Part shown: one piece after another, positions 8,433-16,914 of the stretch
Layout: each line of letters opens with the position of its first letter
How positions within the stretch are numbered: the first letter of the stretch is position 1
Assembly (NCBI RefSeq): GCF_000218565.1
Contig: NC_015684.1
Coordinates: forward strand, 3,484,001 to 3,548,000
DNA from: Afipia carboxidovorans OM5
Lineage (GTDB): Bacteria; Pseudomonadota; Alphaproteobacteria; Rhizobiales; Xanthobacteraceae
Direction: 5' to 3'
DNA: 64,000 bases
Translations under genes and position numbers: made by a program
Notes under the pieces: model-generated
Database searches by the model: none
The model's input: only the letters and a program-made list of their open reading frames with translations
Told to the model about the DNA's origin: nothing

Positions 8433-9491
8433 ATGAAAAAGCTCCGCAGCATGGTGATCCGGCTCGGCCTCGAAACGATGGCATCGACCGGCGTCTATCG
8501 GCTGCTGCAGCCCCTTACCGGCGGCGTCGGCTTCATTCTGATGCTGCACCATGTGCGGCCCGCCTCAGCCGCGGCATTTCAGCCGAACCGGCATCTTGAA
8601 ATCACACCGGATTTCCTCGCGACGACGCTCCAGAACCTGCGCGCCCACGACATCGATATCGTCAGCCTGGACGAGGCCCGGCACCGGCTCGCCACGCGGC
8701 AGTTTGCCCGCCGGTTCGCCGTCTTCACCTTTGACGACGGCTACCGCGACAACCGCGACTACGCGCTGCCGATCATGCGGCGGTTCGAGGCGCCGATGAC
8801 GGTCTATGTCGCGAGCGATTTCGCCGCCGGCACCGGACGGCTGTGGTGGGTTGCGCTTGAGCGCTGTCTTGCCCGCAGCGAGGCGGTCACTGTGCCGATC
8901 GACGGCATTGAGACCCGCATCGAGACGGCAACCGCGGCCGAGAAGCAGGCCGCCTTCGCCCGCCTGCACGACCATTTCCGCAGCTTGCCGACCGACCACG
9001 ACATCAATGCCGCCATCGGCGCCCTGGCGCGGCGCTGCGGCATCGACGACGCGACGATCAGCCGCGAGTTATGTCTATCGTGGGACGAGCTAAAAGCCTT
9101 CGCCGCCGATCCGCTCGTGACCATCGGTGCGCATACGATAAGCCACTGCAATCTCGCTCATGAGACCGCCGAGCAGGCCCGGCACGAGATCGTCGCAAGC
9201 CGCGAGCGGATCGCTGACGCACTGGAATGTCCTGTCCGGCATTTTGCTTATCCCTATGGGGACAAAGCGGCTGCGGGACGGCGCGAATTCGACATCGCCA
9301 CCACGCTCGGCTTCGATACTGCGGTGACGACGCGGCCCGGCATGCTGTTTCCCGGCCATGTCGATCATCTCACGGCGCTGCCGCGGTTGTCGCTCAATGG
9401 CAACTTTCAGACCGGCCGCGCGTTGTCTGTTCTGATGTCTGGTGCGGCGACAGCCTTATGGAATGGCTTCCGCCGCATCGACGCTCAGTAG
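8433..9491 (+). CDS. Polysaccharide deacetylase (NodB-homology) family protein
   Basis: A carbohydrate esterase family 4-type protein of 352 residues. It shows the NodB-domain metal and catalytic motif FTFDDGYRDN, the later histidine pair in IGAHTISHCNL, and FAYPYGD. No signal peptide is evident, so it may act in the cytoplasm or in association with a glycan assembly machine. I used the ATG at 8433, which has GGAAAGG just upstream; a GTG at 8412 is in frame. The substrate is unknown. Confidence 0.85.
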   Translation: MKKLRSMVIRLGLETMASTGVYRLLQPLTGGVGFILMLHHVRPASAAAFQPNRHLEITPDFLATTLQNLRAHDIDIVSLDEARHRLATRQFARRFAVFTFDDGYRDNRDYALPIMRRFEAPMTVYVASDFAAGTGRLWWVALERCLARSEAVTVPIDGIETRIETATAAEKQAAFARLHDHFRSLPTDHDINAAIGALARRCGIDDATISRELCLSWDELKAFAADPLVTIGAHTISHCNLAHETAEQARHEIVASRERIADALECPVRHFAYPYGDKAAAGRREFDIATTLGFDTAVTTRPGMLFPGHVDHLTALPRLSLNGNFQTGRALSVLMSGAATALWNGFRRIDAQ

Positions 9492-9566
9492 ACACGTTTG
9501 ATAGACGATGGCGGATATTCGCCAGCCCCGCCCTTATTCAGTCCCTGCCATGCAGCCCGGCTGCTG

Positions 9567-9594
9567 TTGACGCCTTCCCGTCGCGCTTTATGAT
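9567..9594 (+). promoter_or_regulatory. Sigma70-like promoter of the bd oxidase operon
   Basis: TTGACG at 9567-9572 and TATGAT at 9589-9594 are separated by 16 bp, and the -10 ends 30 bp before the cydA ATG. This is a good match to the housekeeping consensus. No clear FNR/FixK palindrome was seen next to it. Confidence 0.6.
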
Positions 9595-9624
9595 CTGCGC
9601 CGGGTTGAACGGAATATCGCGACG

Positions 9625-11031
9625 ATGGACGCCTTCAGCGCAATCGATCTGGCCCGTGCTCAATTCGCTTTCACGATGTCGTTTCACATCGTGTTTCCGG
9701 CCTTTTCCATTGGCCTTGCAAGTTATCTCGCCGTTCTCGAAGGCCTCTGGCTGTGGACCGGGCGCGAAGTCTTCATCAACCTCTTCAATTACTGGCTGAA
9801 GATTTTCGCGATCGCCTTCGGCATGGGCGTCGTCTCCGGCATCGTGATGTCCTACCAGTTCGGCACCAACTGGGCAGCGTTCTCCGACAAGGTCGGCCCC
9901 GTGATCGGGCCGTTGATGGCCTATGAGGTGCTGACCGCATTCTTCCTCGAGGCAGGCTTTCTCGGCGTCATGCTGTTCGGCTTGAAGCGCGTCGGCCCCA
10001 GACTGCATTTCCTCGCAACCCTGATGGTCGCAATCGGCACGCTGTTCTCGGCGTTCTGGATTCTGTCGGCGAATTCCTGGATGCAGACCCCGACCGGTCA
10101 CGCGGTCAATGCAGCCGGTCAGTTCATTCCAAGCGATTGGTGGGAAGTGATCTTCAATCCCTCCTTCCCCTATCGGCTCGTGCATATGACGCTTGCGGCC
10201 TACCTCACCACGGCATTCGTGGTCGGCGGCGTCGGCGCCTGGCATCTGTTGCGCGACCCCACCCGTCCCGGCCCGCGCGTGATGTTCTCGATGGCGATGT
10301 GGATGGCGGCACTGGTGGCACCGATCCAGATTCTCGCCGGCGATGCGCACGGCCTCAACACGCTCGAACATCAGCCCGCGAAAGTGATGGCGATGGAAGG
10401 GCACTTCCAGAGCCATCCCGACGGCGCACCGTTGATCCTATTCGGCATGCCCGACCAGACCAATGCGCGCGTCGATTACAGCATCGAGGTGCCGAAGGCC
10501 TCGTCGCTCATTCTCAAGCATTCGCTCGACGCACCGCTCGCAGGGCTCGACACTGTGCCGCGCGAGGACTGGCCGAACGTCGCACTCGTATTCTGGTCAT
10601 TCCGTATCATGGTCGGCATCGGCTTCCTGATGCTCGGCATCGGGCTTGCGAGCCTGTGGGCACGCTGGCGCGGCACGCTCTATAGCGCAGGCTGGCTGCA
10701 TCGCTATGCGCTCATCATGAGTCCGGCCGGGTTCATCGCCGTGCTGGCAGGCTGGATCACCACCGAAGCGGGCCGCCAACCCTATCTCGTCTGGGGATTG
10801 CTGCGCACCGCAGACAGCGCATCACCGCTCGATACGCCGGCCGTCGCGTCTTCGCTGATCGCTTTCATCATCGTCTACTTCACGGTGTTCACCATCGGCA
10901 TCTTCTACATTCTGCGCCTGATGGCGGCGCCGCCGCATCACGGCGAGGAAGGCCCGAGCCGCGATACGCCGGTGCGCGCCGCCGGCATTACACCCGGCCC
11001 CGCCGTAACCGCGCAGGAGCATCACGGATGA
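9625..11031 (+). CDS. cydA: Cytochrome bd-type quinol oxidase subunit I (cyanide-insensitive oxidase type)
   Basis: Haem-bearing subunit I of a terminal quinol oxidase in the inner membrane. The 468-residue protein opens with LARAQFAFTMSFHIVFPAFS, which includes the conserved N-terminal histidine region. It contains GRQPYLVWGLLRTADS, the GRQP motif near the C-terminal helices. At 468 residues it has the short Q-loop of the CioA class, against about 520 in E. coli CydA. The stop overlaps cydB by 4 bp. High-oxygen-affinity or cyanide-tolerant respiration is the expected role. Confidence 0.93.
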   Translation: MDAFSAIDLARAQFAFTMSFHIVFPAFSIGLASYLAVLEGLWLWTGREVFINLFNYWLKIFAIAFGMGVVSGIVMSYQFGTNWAAFSDKVGPVIGPLMAYEVLTAFFLEAGFLGVMLFGLKRVGPRLHFLATLMVAIGTLFSAFWILSANSWMQTPTGHAVNAAGQFIPSDWWEVIFNPSFPYRLVHMTLAAYLTTAFVVGGVGAWHLLRDPTRPGPRVMFSMAMWMAALVAPIQILAGDAHGLNTLEHQPAKVMAMEGHFQSHPDGAPLILFGMPDQTNARVDYSIEVPKASSLILKHSLDAPLAGLDTVPREDWPNVALVFWSFRIMVGIGFLMLGIGLASLWARWRGTLYSAGWLHRYALIMSPAGFIAVLAGWITTEAGRQPYLVWGLLRTADSASPLDTPAVASSLIAFIIVYFTVFTIGIFYILRLMAAPPHHGEEGPSRDTPVRAAGITPGPAVTAQEHHG

Positions 11032-12041
11032 GCGCGATGTTCGACATTCCGACGGTCTGGGCGTTCATCATCGCCTTCGCGGTGTTTGCCTATGTGGTGA
11101 TGGACGGCTTCGACCTCGGTCTCGGCATGCTGTTTCCGCTGTTCTCCGAAAAGGAGGAGCGCGACGTCATCATGAATTCAGTTGCGCCAGTGTGGGACGG
11201 CAACGAGACCTGGCTCGTGCTCGGCGGCGGCGGACTGATGGCGGCCTTTCCGCTCGCCTATGCGGTGCTGATGCCCGCCCTCTACACGCCGATGATCGCG
11301 ATGCTGATCGGCCTCATCTTCCGTGGCGTGGCATTTGAATTCCGCTGGCGCTCGCAGAGCGAGGGCCGCAATCGCTGGGACGCGGCGTTCGCCGGAGGTT
11401 CGCTGATCGCCGCGCTGTCGCAGGGCATCGCGCTCGGCGCCATTCTGCAGGGTGTGCCGGTCGAGGGCCGCGGCTATGGCGGCGGCTGGTGGGACTGGCT
11501 GACGCCGTTCAGCATCCTGACCGGCCTCTCCGTCGTCGCCGGCTACAGCCTGCTCGGCGCGACGTGGCTCGTGATGAAAACCGAAGGGGGGCTGCGCGAT
11601 CGCGCCTATCATCTGAGCTGGCGGCTGTTGTTTGCGACCATCGCCGCGATCGGTGCTGTGAGCCTCGCCACACCGTTCCTGCAAAATGGTTATGCCGAGC
11701 GCTGGTTCGACTGGCCGAACATCATGCTGACAGCGCAGGTGCCGCTCGCGGTCGCCATCGTCACAGCGCTGTTAATGGTGAATCTGAAGAACCGTCACGA
11801 CTATCGCCCGTTCTTCCTCACGCTCCTTCTGTTCGCACTGTCCTATGCCGGACTCGGCATCAGCATGTGGCCCTATATCGTGCCGAACAGCATCACGATC
11901 TGGGACGCGGCCGCGCCGGAGAAGAGCCTGACCTTCATGCTGGTCGGTGTCGCGATCCTGGTCCCCCTCATTCTCATCTACACCTCATGGGCCTACTGGG
12001 TGTTCCGCGGCAAGGTGCAGGCGGGAAGCGGCTACCATTGA
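11028..12041 (+). CDS. cydB: Cytochrome bd-type quinol oxidase subunit II
   Basis: Subunit II (337 residues), a multispanning partner of CydA that stabilises the haem subunit. The N-terminus has DIPTVWAFIIAFAVFAYVVMDGFDLGLGML and then NSVAPVWDGNETWLVLGGGG, both hallmarks of the family (the first quoted here as the run around the DGFDLG motif). Its ATG overlaps the cydA stop. The 3' end overlaps the start of a tiny third gene. Confidence 0.95.
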   Translation: MSAMFDIPTVWAFIIAFAVFAYVVMDGFDLGLGMLFPLFSEKEERDVIMNSVAPVWDGNETWLVLGGGGLMAAFPLAYAVLMPALYTPMIAMLIGLIFRGVAFEFRWRSQSEGRNRWDAAFAGGSLIAALSQGIALGAILQGVPVEGRGYGGGWWDWLTPFSILTGLSVVAGYSLLGATWLVMKTEGGLRDRAYHLSWRLLFATIAAIGAVSLATPFLQNGYAERWFDWPNIMLTAQVPLAVAIVTALLMVNLKNRHDYRPFFLTLLLFALSYAGLGISMWPYIVPNSITIWDAAAPEKSLTFMLVGVAILVPLILIYTSWAYWVFRGKVQAGSGYH

Positions 12042-12172
12042 GCCCGCAAGGCAAAGAGCAACCATCGCTGCCCCGCCGTCTTTTTTGGTTCATCGCGCTG
12101 TGGGCCGGCGGCGTCGCCACCATCGGCATCATCTCTTACATCCTTCGCCTGTGGCTCGCGCCGCATCATTAG
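12038..12172 (+). CDS. DUF2474-type small subunit-like membrane protein of the bd oxidase operon
   Basis: A 44-residue protein starting at TTG, which overlaps the cydB stop as TTGA. It has a short polar N-terminus (PQGKEQPSLPRR), one transmembrane helix (about 15-38) and the C-terminus LWLAPHH. Tiny one-helix proteins directly after cioAB/cydAB are known as DUF2474 and are thought to play a part like CydX. The 4 bp overlap and the helix support a real gene despite its size and non-ATG start. Confidence 0.78.
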   Translation: MSPQGKEQPSLPRRLFWFIALWAGGVATIGIISYILRLWLAPHH

Positions 12173-12281
12173 TATTTTAATCAGTGCCACCGCACAGATC
12201 GCGAGATCAATCAATGGCGCGCGGCGACTTGCCAGCACCGCCCTTGTCGGATTTTATAGCACCGACAATGCGGAGCATGAC

Positions 12282-12893
12282 ATGATCGCGTCTCACCTGT
12301 TCTCTCGCCTCGCCTGCGCCGCCGCGCTTGCGCTCGCTGCCGCCTATCCGGCCTATGCTCAGGGCCAGTATCAGGCCCGATACGTCGACGGCGACCAGCC
12401 CGGCTATATTCCAAGCGCGGAGGAAGAAGAACTCGCCCCACAGTTCAAGCGCACCATGGTGTTCTATCGTACCACCGAAGCGCCGGGCACTATCATCGTC
12501 TCGACCTCCGAGCGCTTCTTGTATGTCGTGCAAGGCAACGGCCGCGCGTTGCGCTACGGCATCGGCGTCGGCCGCGAAGGTTTTCAGTGGAAGGGGCTGC
12601 TGAAGATCACGCGCAAGCAGGAATGGCCCGACTGGACACCGCCGCCGGAAATGATCGCGCGCCAGCCTTATCTGCCGCGCTTCATGGCAGGCGGCCCCGG
12701 CAATCCGATGGGCGCACGCGCGCTCTATCTCGGTACCACGGTGTATCGCATTCACGGCACTAACCAGCCGCAGACCATCGGCACGGCCGTGTCGTCCGGC
12801 TGCTTCCGTCTGGTCAATGCCGACGTCATCGATCTCTACGAGCGCATTCCGGTTGGCACCAAAGTCATTGTCCGGCAGAAGCCTGAGATCTAA
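12282..12893 (+). CDS. L,D-transpeptidase (YkuD domain), exported
   Basis: A periplasmic peptidoglycan cross-linking enzyme or lipoprotein-anchoring transpeptidase. The 203-residue precursor has a signal peptide with likely cleavage after AYA near residue 26. The YkuD domain covers roughly 75-200, with the catalytic pair in RIHGTN and SSGCFRL (nucleophile cysteine). There is no peptidoglycan-binding accessory domain. It is one of the many paralogues typical of this family of bacteria, so the exact cross-link cannot be told. Confidence 0.9.
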   Translation: MIASHLFSRLACAAALALAAAYPAYAQGQYQARYVDGDQPGYIPSAEEEELAPQFKRTMVFYRTTEAPGTIIVSTSERFLYVVQGNGRALRYGIGVGREGFQWKGLLKITRKQEWPDWTPPPEMIARQPYLPRFMAGGPGNPMGARALYLGTTVYRIHGTNQPQTIGTAVSSGCFRLVNADVIDLYERIPVGTKVIVRQKPEI

Positions 12894-12935
12894 GTCCGAT
12901 CCGATTCTGAAGCATTGGGGAAACGGGGCACCGAT

Positions 12936-13985
12936 ATGGCACTCTTCTCGCGCACCTTCCGCTCCGGCCTCCTGGTCGGGCTCGTCGCAGCATTTGCGGT
13001 CGCCGCTGCTGCGGTTGCCTACGATCGCTACGACACCCAGACGTTGAAGCGCACGCTGCGGCGCGGCGCGGTGCAATGCGGCGTCAATGCCGGGCTGCCC
13101 GGTTTCTCCAACAAGGATGCCTCCGGCAACTGGTCGGGCTTCGACGTCGATATCTGCCGCGCGGTCGCGGCGGCCATCTTCGACGACCCCACCAAGGTCA
13201 ACTTCGTGCCGCTCGACACCAACCAACGCTTCAAGGAACTGCAGAATCGCACCGTCGATATTCTGTCGCGCAATTCGACCTGGAGCATGTCGCGCGAGGT
13301 CGATTACGAACTCACCTTCGCGGCGGTGTCCTACTATGACGGCGAAGGCTTCATGCTGCGCCGTTCGCGCAATGTCGATTCCGCGCTCGAGCTTGGCGGC
13401 ACGCGCATCTGCGTGCAGTCCGACACCACGACGCAGTTGAACCTTGCGGATTACTTCCGCGCCAACAACATGACGTATGACGAGATGAAATTCGGCAACG
13501 TCGGCGACCTGCTCAAGGCCTATGAATCCGGCCAGTGCGATGTGCTGACCACCGATACCTCGCAGCTTTATGCCTATCGCCTGACGCTCGCGAAGCCTGA
13601 CGATCACGTCATTCTTGCCGACATCATCTCCAAGGAGCCGCTCGCGCCGGTCGTACGCCAGCGCGACGACCAGTGGATGCTGATCGTGAAGTGGGCGGTT
13701 TATGCGATGCTCAATGCCGAAGAGCTTGGCGTCAGTTCCAAGAATATCGACGAGGCGCTAAAATCGAAGAAACCTGACGTGATGCGGCTCGTTGGCACCG
13801 AAGGCAGCTATGGCGAAGCGCTCGGCCTCACCAACGACTGGGCGGCGCGGGTCATTCGTCATGTCGGCAATTACAGCGAGGTTTACGAGCGCAATGTCGG
13901 CGTCAGCTCCAAGCTCGGCATTCCGCGCGGTCTCAATCAGCTCTGGAACGCTGGCGGCATCCAATACGCACCGCCGATCCGGTGA
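12936..13985 (+). CDS. Amino-acid ABC transporter periplasmic binding protein (AapJ-like)
   Basis: A 349-residue solute-binding protein. It has a signal or anchor helix (about 8-28), then the family-3 pattern RRGAVQCGVNAGLPGFS, WSGFDVDICRAVAAAIF and LQNRTVDILSRNSTWSMSRE typical of general L-amino-acid binding proteins. I use the ATG at 12936; a TTG seven codons earlier is possible. No permease or ATPase genes are adjacent, so it is an orphan or works with a transporter elsewhere. The next gene follows after 9 bp. Confidence 0.85.
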   Translation: MALFSRTFRSGLLVGLVAAFAVAAAAVAYDRYDTQTLKRTLRRGAVQCGVNAGLPGFSNKDASGNWSGFDVDICRAVAAAIFDDPTKVNFVPLDTNQRFKELQNRTVDILSRNSTWSMSREVDYELTFAAVSYYDGEGFMLRRSRNVDSALELGGTRICVQSDTTTQLNLADYFRANNMTYDEMKFGNVGDLLKAYESGQCDVLTTDTSQLYAYRLTLAKPDDHVILADIISKEPLAPVVRQRDDQWMLIVKWAVYAMLNAEELGVSSKNIDEALKSKKPDVMRLVGTEGSYGEALGLTNDWAARVIRHVGNYSEVYERNVGVSSKLGIPRGLNQLWNAGGIQYAPPIR

Positions 13986-13994
13986 GGTAACTGC

Positions 13995-14498
13995 ATGAGC
14001 GACCCTGAAACATCCAAACCGATCTCTCCCGGTACGAGGATCGGCCATGTTCACCTCAAGGTCGCCGATCTCGAACGCGCACTGAATTTTTATGTGGGCG
14101 TGCTTGGCTTCGAGCTGATGCAGACCTATGGCGATCAGGCCGCCTTCATCTCCGCGGGCGGCTATCACCACCACATCGGCCTCAACACATGGGAAAGCAA
14201 AGGCGGCTCGCCGCCCGCGCCCGGCACCACCGGTCTGTTTCACACCGCGATCCTTTACCCAACCCGCGCGGCACTTGCCGATGCACTGCATCGGTTGATC
14301 GAAGCCCGCATTCCGCTCGATGGCGCAAGCGACCATGGCGTCAGCGAGGCGTTGTATCTGCGAGACCCGGACCAGAACGGCGTCGAGCTCTATCGCGACC
14401 GCCCTCCGGAAGAATGGCCGCGCAATGCCGATGGCTCGCTCGCGATGTTCACCCGTCCGCTTGATCTTGAGGACTTGCTCGCCGCACGCGACACATAG
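13995..14498 (+). CDS. VOC-family (glyoxalase/extradiol dioxygenase fold) protein
   Basis: A 167-residue protein with the vicinal-oxygen-chelate fold: IGHVHLKVADLERALNFYVG at the N-terminus (metal His17) and YHHHIGLNTW in the first half. LFHTAILYP and LRDPDQNGVELYRDRP carry the other conserved His and Glu. The pattern resembles catechol 2,3-dioxygenase-like proteins of the CatE type, but the substrate cannot be assigned. A GAGGT ribosome site precedes the ATG. Confidence 0.82.
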   Translation: MSDPETSKPISPGTRIGHVHLKVADLERALNFYVGVLGFELMQTYGDQAAFISAGGYHHHIGLNTWESKGGSPPAPGTTGLFHTAILYPTRAALADALHRLIEARIPLDGASDHGVSEALYLRDPDQNGVELYRDRPPEEWPRNADGSLAMFTRPLDLEDLLAARDT

Positions 14499-14523
14499 AA
14501 TAGACTCCTCCGCAATCTCTCAC

Positions 14524-14609
14524 CGTCGTGGCCGGGCTTGACCCGGCCATTCACGTTTATTGTCTGCATGCGAGGACGTGGATGCCCGGCACAAGGCCGG
14601 GCATGAGGG
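14524..14609. repeat. Intergenic double-palindrome repeat, copy 1
   Basis: Two adjacent GC palindromes: GGCCGGGCTTGACCCGGCC in the left half and TGCCCGGCACAAGGCCGGGCA in the right half, separated by about 35 bp with CACG/ACGTGGA edges. The same layout occurs at 56159-56246 and 60339-60427. It lies between the convergent VOC gene and feoB. It may act as a bidirectional stem-loop. Confidence 0.85.
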
Positions 14610-14625
14610 AATGATTGCCTGAACC

Positions 14626-16509
14626 CTAGCCCCAGCCCAGCGCCGAGGCGATACGGAAGGTGACGAAAGCCGCGAGATAGGCGAGCGCCAGCATGTAGAA
14701 GAAGGTGATGAACATCCAGCGCCAGCCGCCGGTTTCACGCCGGATCACCGCGAGCGTCGAGGCGCATTGCGGAGCGAAGATGTACCAGGCAAGGAAGGCG
14801 AGCGCCGTCGCAAGGCTCCACTGGCTCGCAAGCGCCTGACCGATTTGCGCCGACGCTTCATCGCCGCCGCCGATCGCATACATGGTTCCGAGTGAGGCGA
14901 CCGCCACTTCGCGCGCGGCCATGCCGGGGATCAACGCGACGCTGATCTGCCAGTTGAACCCGATCGGCGCCAGCACGGGCTCGATCCAGCGGCCGAGCAT
15001 CGCGGCAAGGCTGTAATTGATGCCGGCCTCGGTTGCCCCTTCCGGCGGGCGCGGGAACGAGGCGAGGAACCAGATCACCACCATCATTGCGAAGATCGTG
15101 GTGCCGGCGCGCTGCAGGAACGCCATCACCCGCGCGTAGAGCGCCATCGCGACGCTGCGGAGTTGCGGCAGCTTGTAGTCGGGCAATTCCAGCATGAAGG
15201 GCGGCGTCGCGCTTTCACGCCAGAAGAAATGGTTGGCGACGAACGACACCGCAAGCGCACTCGCAATGCCGATGGCATAGAGGCCGAACATCACGAGCCC
15301 CTGCAGCCCAAAGATGCCCCCTACCGTGCGGTCCGGCACGAAGGCGGCGATGATCAGCGTGTAGACCGGAATGCGCGCCGAGCAGGTCATCAGCGGCGCC
15401 ACCATGATGGTGGTGAGGCGGTCGCGGCGGTTGTCGATCACGCGCGTCGCCATGATGCCGGGGATTGCGCAGGCAAAGCTCGACAGCAGCGGAATAAAGG
15501 CGCGCCCGTGCAGGCCCGCGCCGCCCATGATGCGATCCATCAGGAACGCCGCACGCGCCATATAGCCCAGATCTTCCAGCAGCAGGATGAACAGGAACAG
15601 GATCATGATCTGCGGCAGGAACACGAGCACGCTGCCGACACCGGCGATCACGCCATTCTGGATGAAGCTTTGCAGCAGTCCTTCCGGCAGCATGTCGTGT
15701 GCGAGCACGCCGAGGGCCGTGAAGCCCGCAGAAATCAGCTCCATAAACGGCTGCGCCCAGGCGAACACCGCCTGGAACATGACGAACAGCAGCGCCAGCA
15801 GGATGAGAATCCCGGCAACCGGATGCAGCAGCACGGCATCGACGCGCGCGGTCAGCGTGTCGGGCCGCGCCGGCTCGCTCACCGCCGCCTTGATCACGCG
15901 ATCCGCCTCGCGCTGAGCGGCGCGCAGGTCGGCGACCGATGGCGTCTGCCACTCGCTCTCGTGCGTTTCACCCGCACCATTCGCGGCAAGGTCATCGAGA
16001 CGGCGCAGCAAGTCCTCGGTGCCGCCCCGGCGCACAGCCGTCGAGGTGACGACCGGCAGGCCGAGTTCGGCCTCGAGCTTGGGGATGTCGATATCGATGC
16101 CACGGCGGCGGGCGATGTCGATCATGTTGAGGATCAGCAGCATCGGCCGCCCGGCGCGCTTCAACTCGGTCACAAGCCGCAGCGCCACGCGCAGGTTGGT
16201 CGCATCCGCGACGCAAAGCAAAAGGTCCGGCGGCGTTTCGCTCGCCACACGACCAAGCACCATATCGCGCGTCACCTCCTCGTCGGGACTGCGCCCGCGC
16301 AACGAATAGGTGCCGGGCAGGTCGACGAGATCGATGCGGTAGCCGGAGGACGTGTGAAACACGCCGGTCTTGCGCTCGACGGTGACGCCCGGATAGTTCG
16401 CGACCTTCTGCCGGCTGCCGGTCAGCGCGTTGAACAGCGCCGTTTTGCCGCTGTTCGGGGTGCCGACCAGGGCAAAGCGCCATGCCCGCGTCTCGGTGAT
16501 GCTGGTCAT
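14626..16509 (-). CDS. feoB: Ferrous iron transporter FeoB
   Basis: GTP-regulated inner-membrane Fe(II) importer (627 residues). The N-terminal G-domain has G1 GTPNSGKTALFN at about 17-28, G3 VDLPGTYSL and G4 NMID. A helical spacer is followed by the membrane core with two Gate repeats, including FACAIPGIMATR and TCSARIPVYTLIIAAFVP with their conserved cysteines. It is shorter than the 770-residue E. coli protein, a common length here. It is downstream of feoA with 11 bp between them. Confidence 0.96.
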   Translation of the reverse strand: MTSITETRAWRFALVGTPNSGKTALFNALTGSRQKVANYPGVTVERKTGVFHTSSGYRIDLVDLPGTYSLRGRSPDEEVTRDMVLGRVASETPPDLLLCVADATNLRVALRLVTELKRAGRPMLLILNMIDIARRRGIDIDIPKLEAELGLPVVTSTAVRRGGTEDLLRRLDDLAANGAGETHESEWQTPSVADLRAAQREADRVIKAAVSEPARPDTLTARVDAVLLHPVAGILILLALLFVMFQAVFAWAQPFMELISAGFTALGVLAHDMLPEGLLQSFIQNGVIAGVGSVLVFLPQIMILFLFILLLEDLGYMARAAFLMDRIMGGAGLHGRAFIPLLSSFACAIPGIMATRVIDNRRDRLTTIMVAPLMTCSARIPVYTLIIAAFVPDRTVGGIFGLQGLVMFGLYAIGIASALAVSFVANHFFWRESATPPFMLELPDYKLPQLRSVAMALYARVMAFLQRAGTTIFAMMVVIWFLASFPRPPEGATEAGINYSLAAMLGRWIEPVLAPIGFNWQISVALIPGMAAREVAVASLGTMYAIGGGDEASAQIGQALASQWSLATALAFLAWYIFAPQCASTLAVIRRETGGWRWMFITFFYMLALAYLAAFVTFRIASALGWG

Positions 16510-16520
16510 GCCGCTCCTGC

Positions 16521-16796
16521 TCAGACCACGAGGATGGACATGGCTTCGCGGCGGCGCAACGCGATGGTGGCGTTGTCGACTCGCACAGCGATGGGGTCCT
16601 TGCCAACCGGGCCTTCGTGCAGCACTTCAACCCGCGCGCCTTCGACAAAACCAAGCTCAAGCAGGCGTCGCTCGATCTCCGCAGGCGGAATCCCGTTATG
16701 CGCACCATCCACGGTGATGGCGGCAATGGTGCCGCAAAACCCACATGGCGTGTCGCCAAGACAAATTCGTGCGGTCATAGGCTCGTGATCATCCAT
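16521..16796 (-). CDS. feoA: FeoA-family protein of the ferrous iron transport system
   Basis: A 91-residue cytoplasmic protein with an SH3-like fold, thought to assist FeoB. The core RRLLELGFVEGARVEVLHEGPVGKDPIAVRV and the ending ALRRREAMSI match FeoA (quoted motifs run about 44-87). The N-terminus has an extra CLGDTPCGFCG segment with three cysteines, which is worth noting as a possible metal or redox site. Met7 (16778) is an alternative start. A probable Irr element lies 74 bp upstream. Confidence 0.9.
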   Translation of the reverse strand: MDDHEPMTARICLGDTPCGFCGTIAAITVDGAHNGIPPAEIERRLLELGFVEGARVEVLHEGPVGKDPIAVRVDNATIALRRREAMSILVV

Positions 16797-16869
16797 GTTG
16801 ATGTCCCCCAGACATCAACTGGCCCAAGGCTCGACTTCAATCAAGTCAGGGCTGGTTGATCGGCGCTAG

Positions 16870-16886
16870 TTTAGAATAGTTTTAAA
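16870..16886 (-). promoter_or_regulatory. Probable iron control element (Irr-type, ICE-like) upstream of feoAB
   Basis: TTTAGAA-TAG-TTTTAAA on the plus strand, a near-palindrome. It differs at one base in the second arm from the TTTAGAA...TTCTAAA motif used by Irr in rhizobia. Its position upstream of feoA fits iron-responsive control. The motif match is seen; the regulator is inferred. Confidence 0.5.
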
Positions 16887-16914
16887 AGACGAAATGCCTT
16901 TCTGTCGCAGAGCC

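Noticed and set aside
15163..16788. 541-codon plus-strand frame opposite feoB
   Set aside because: Antisense to FeoB with repetitive charged composition.
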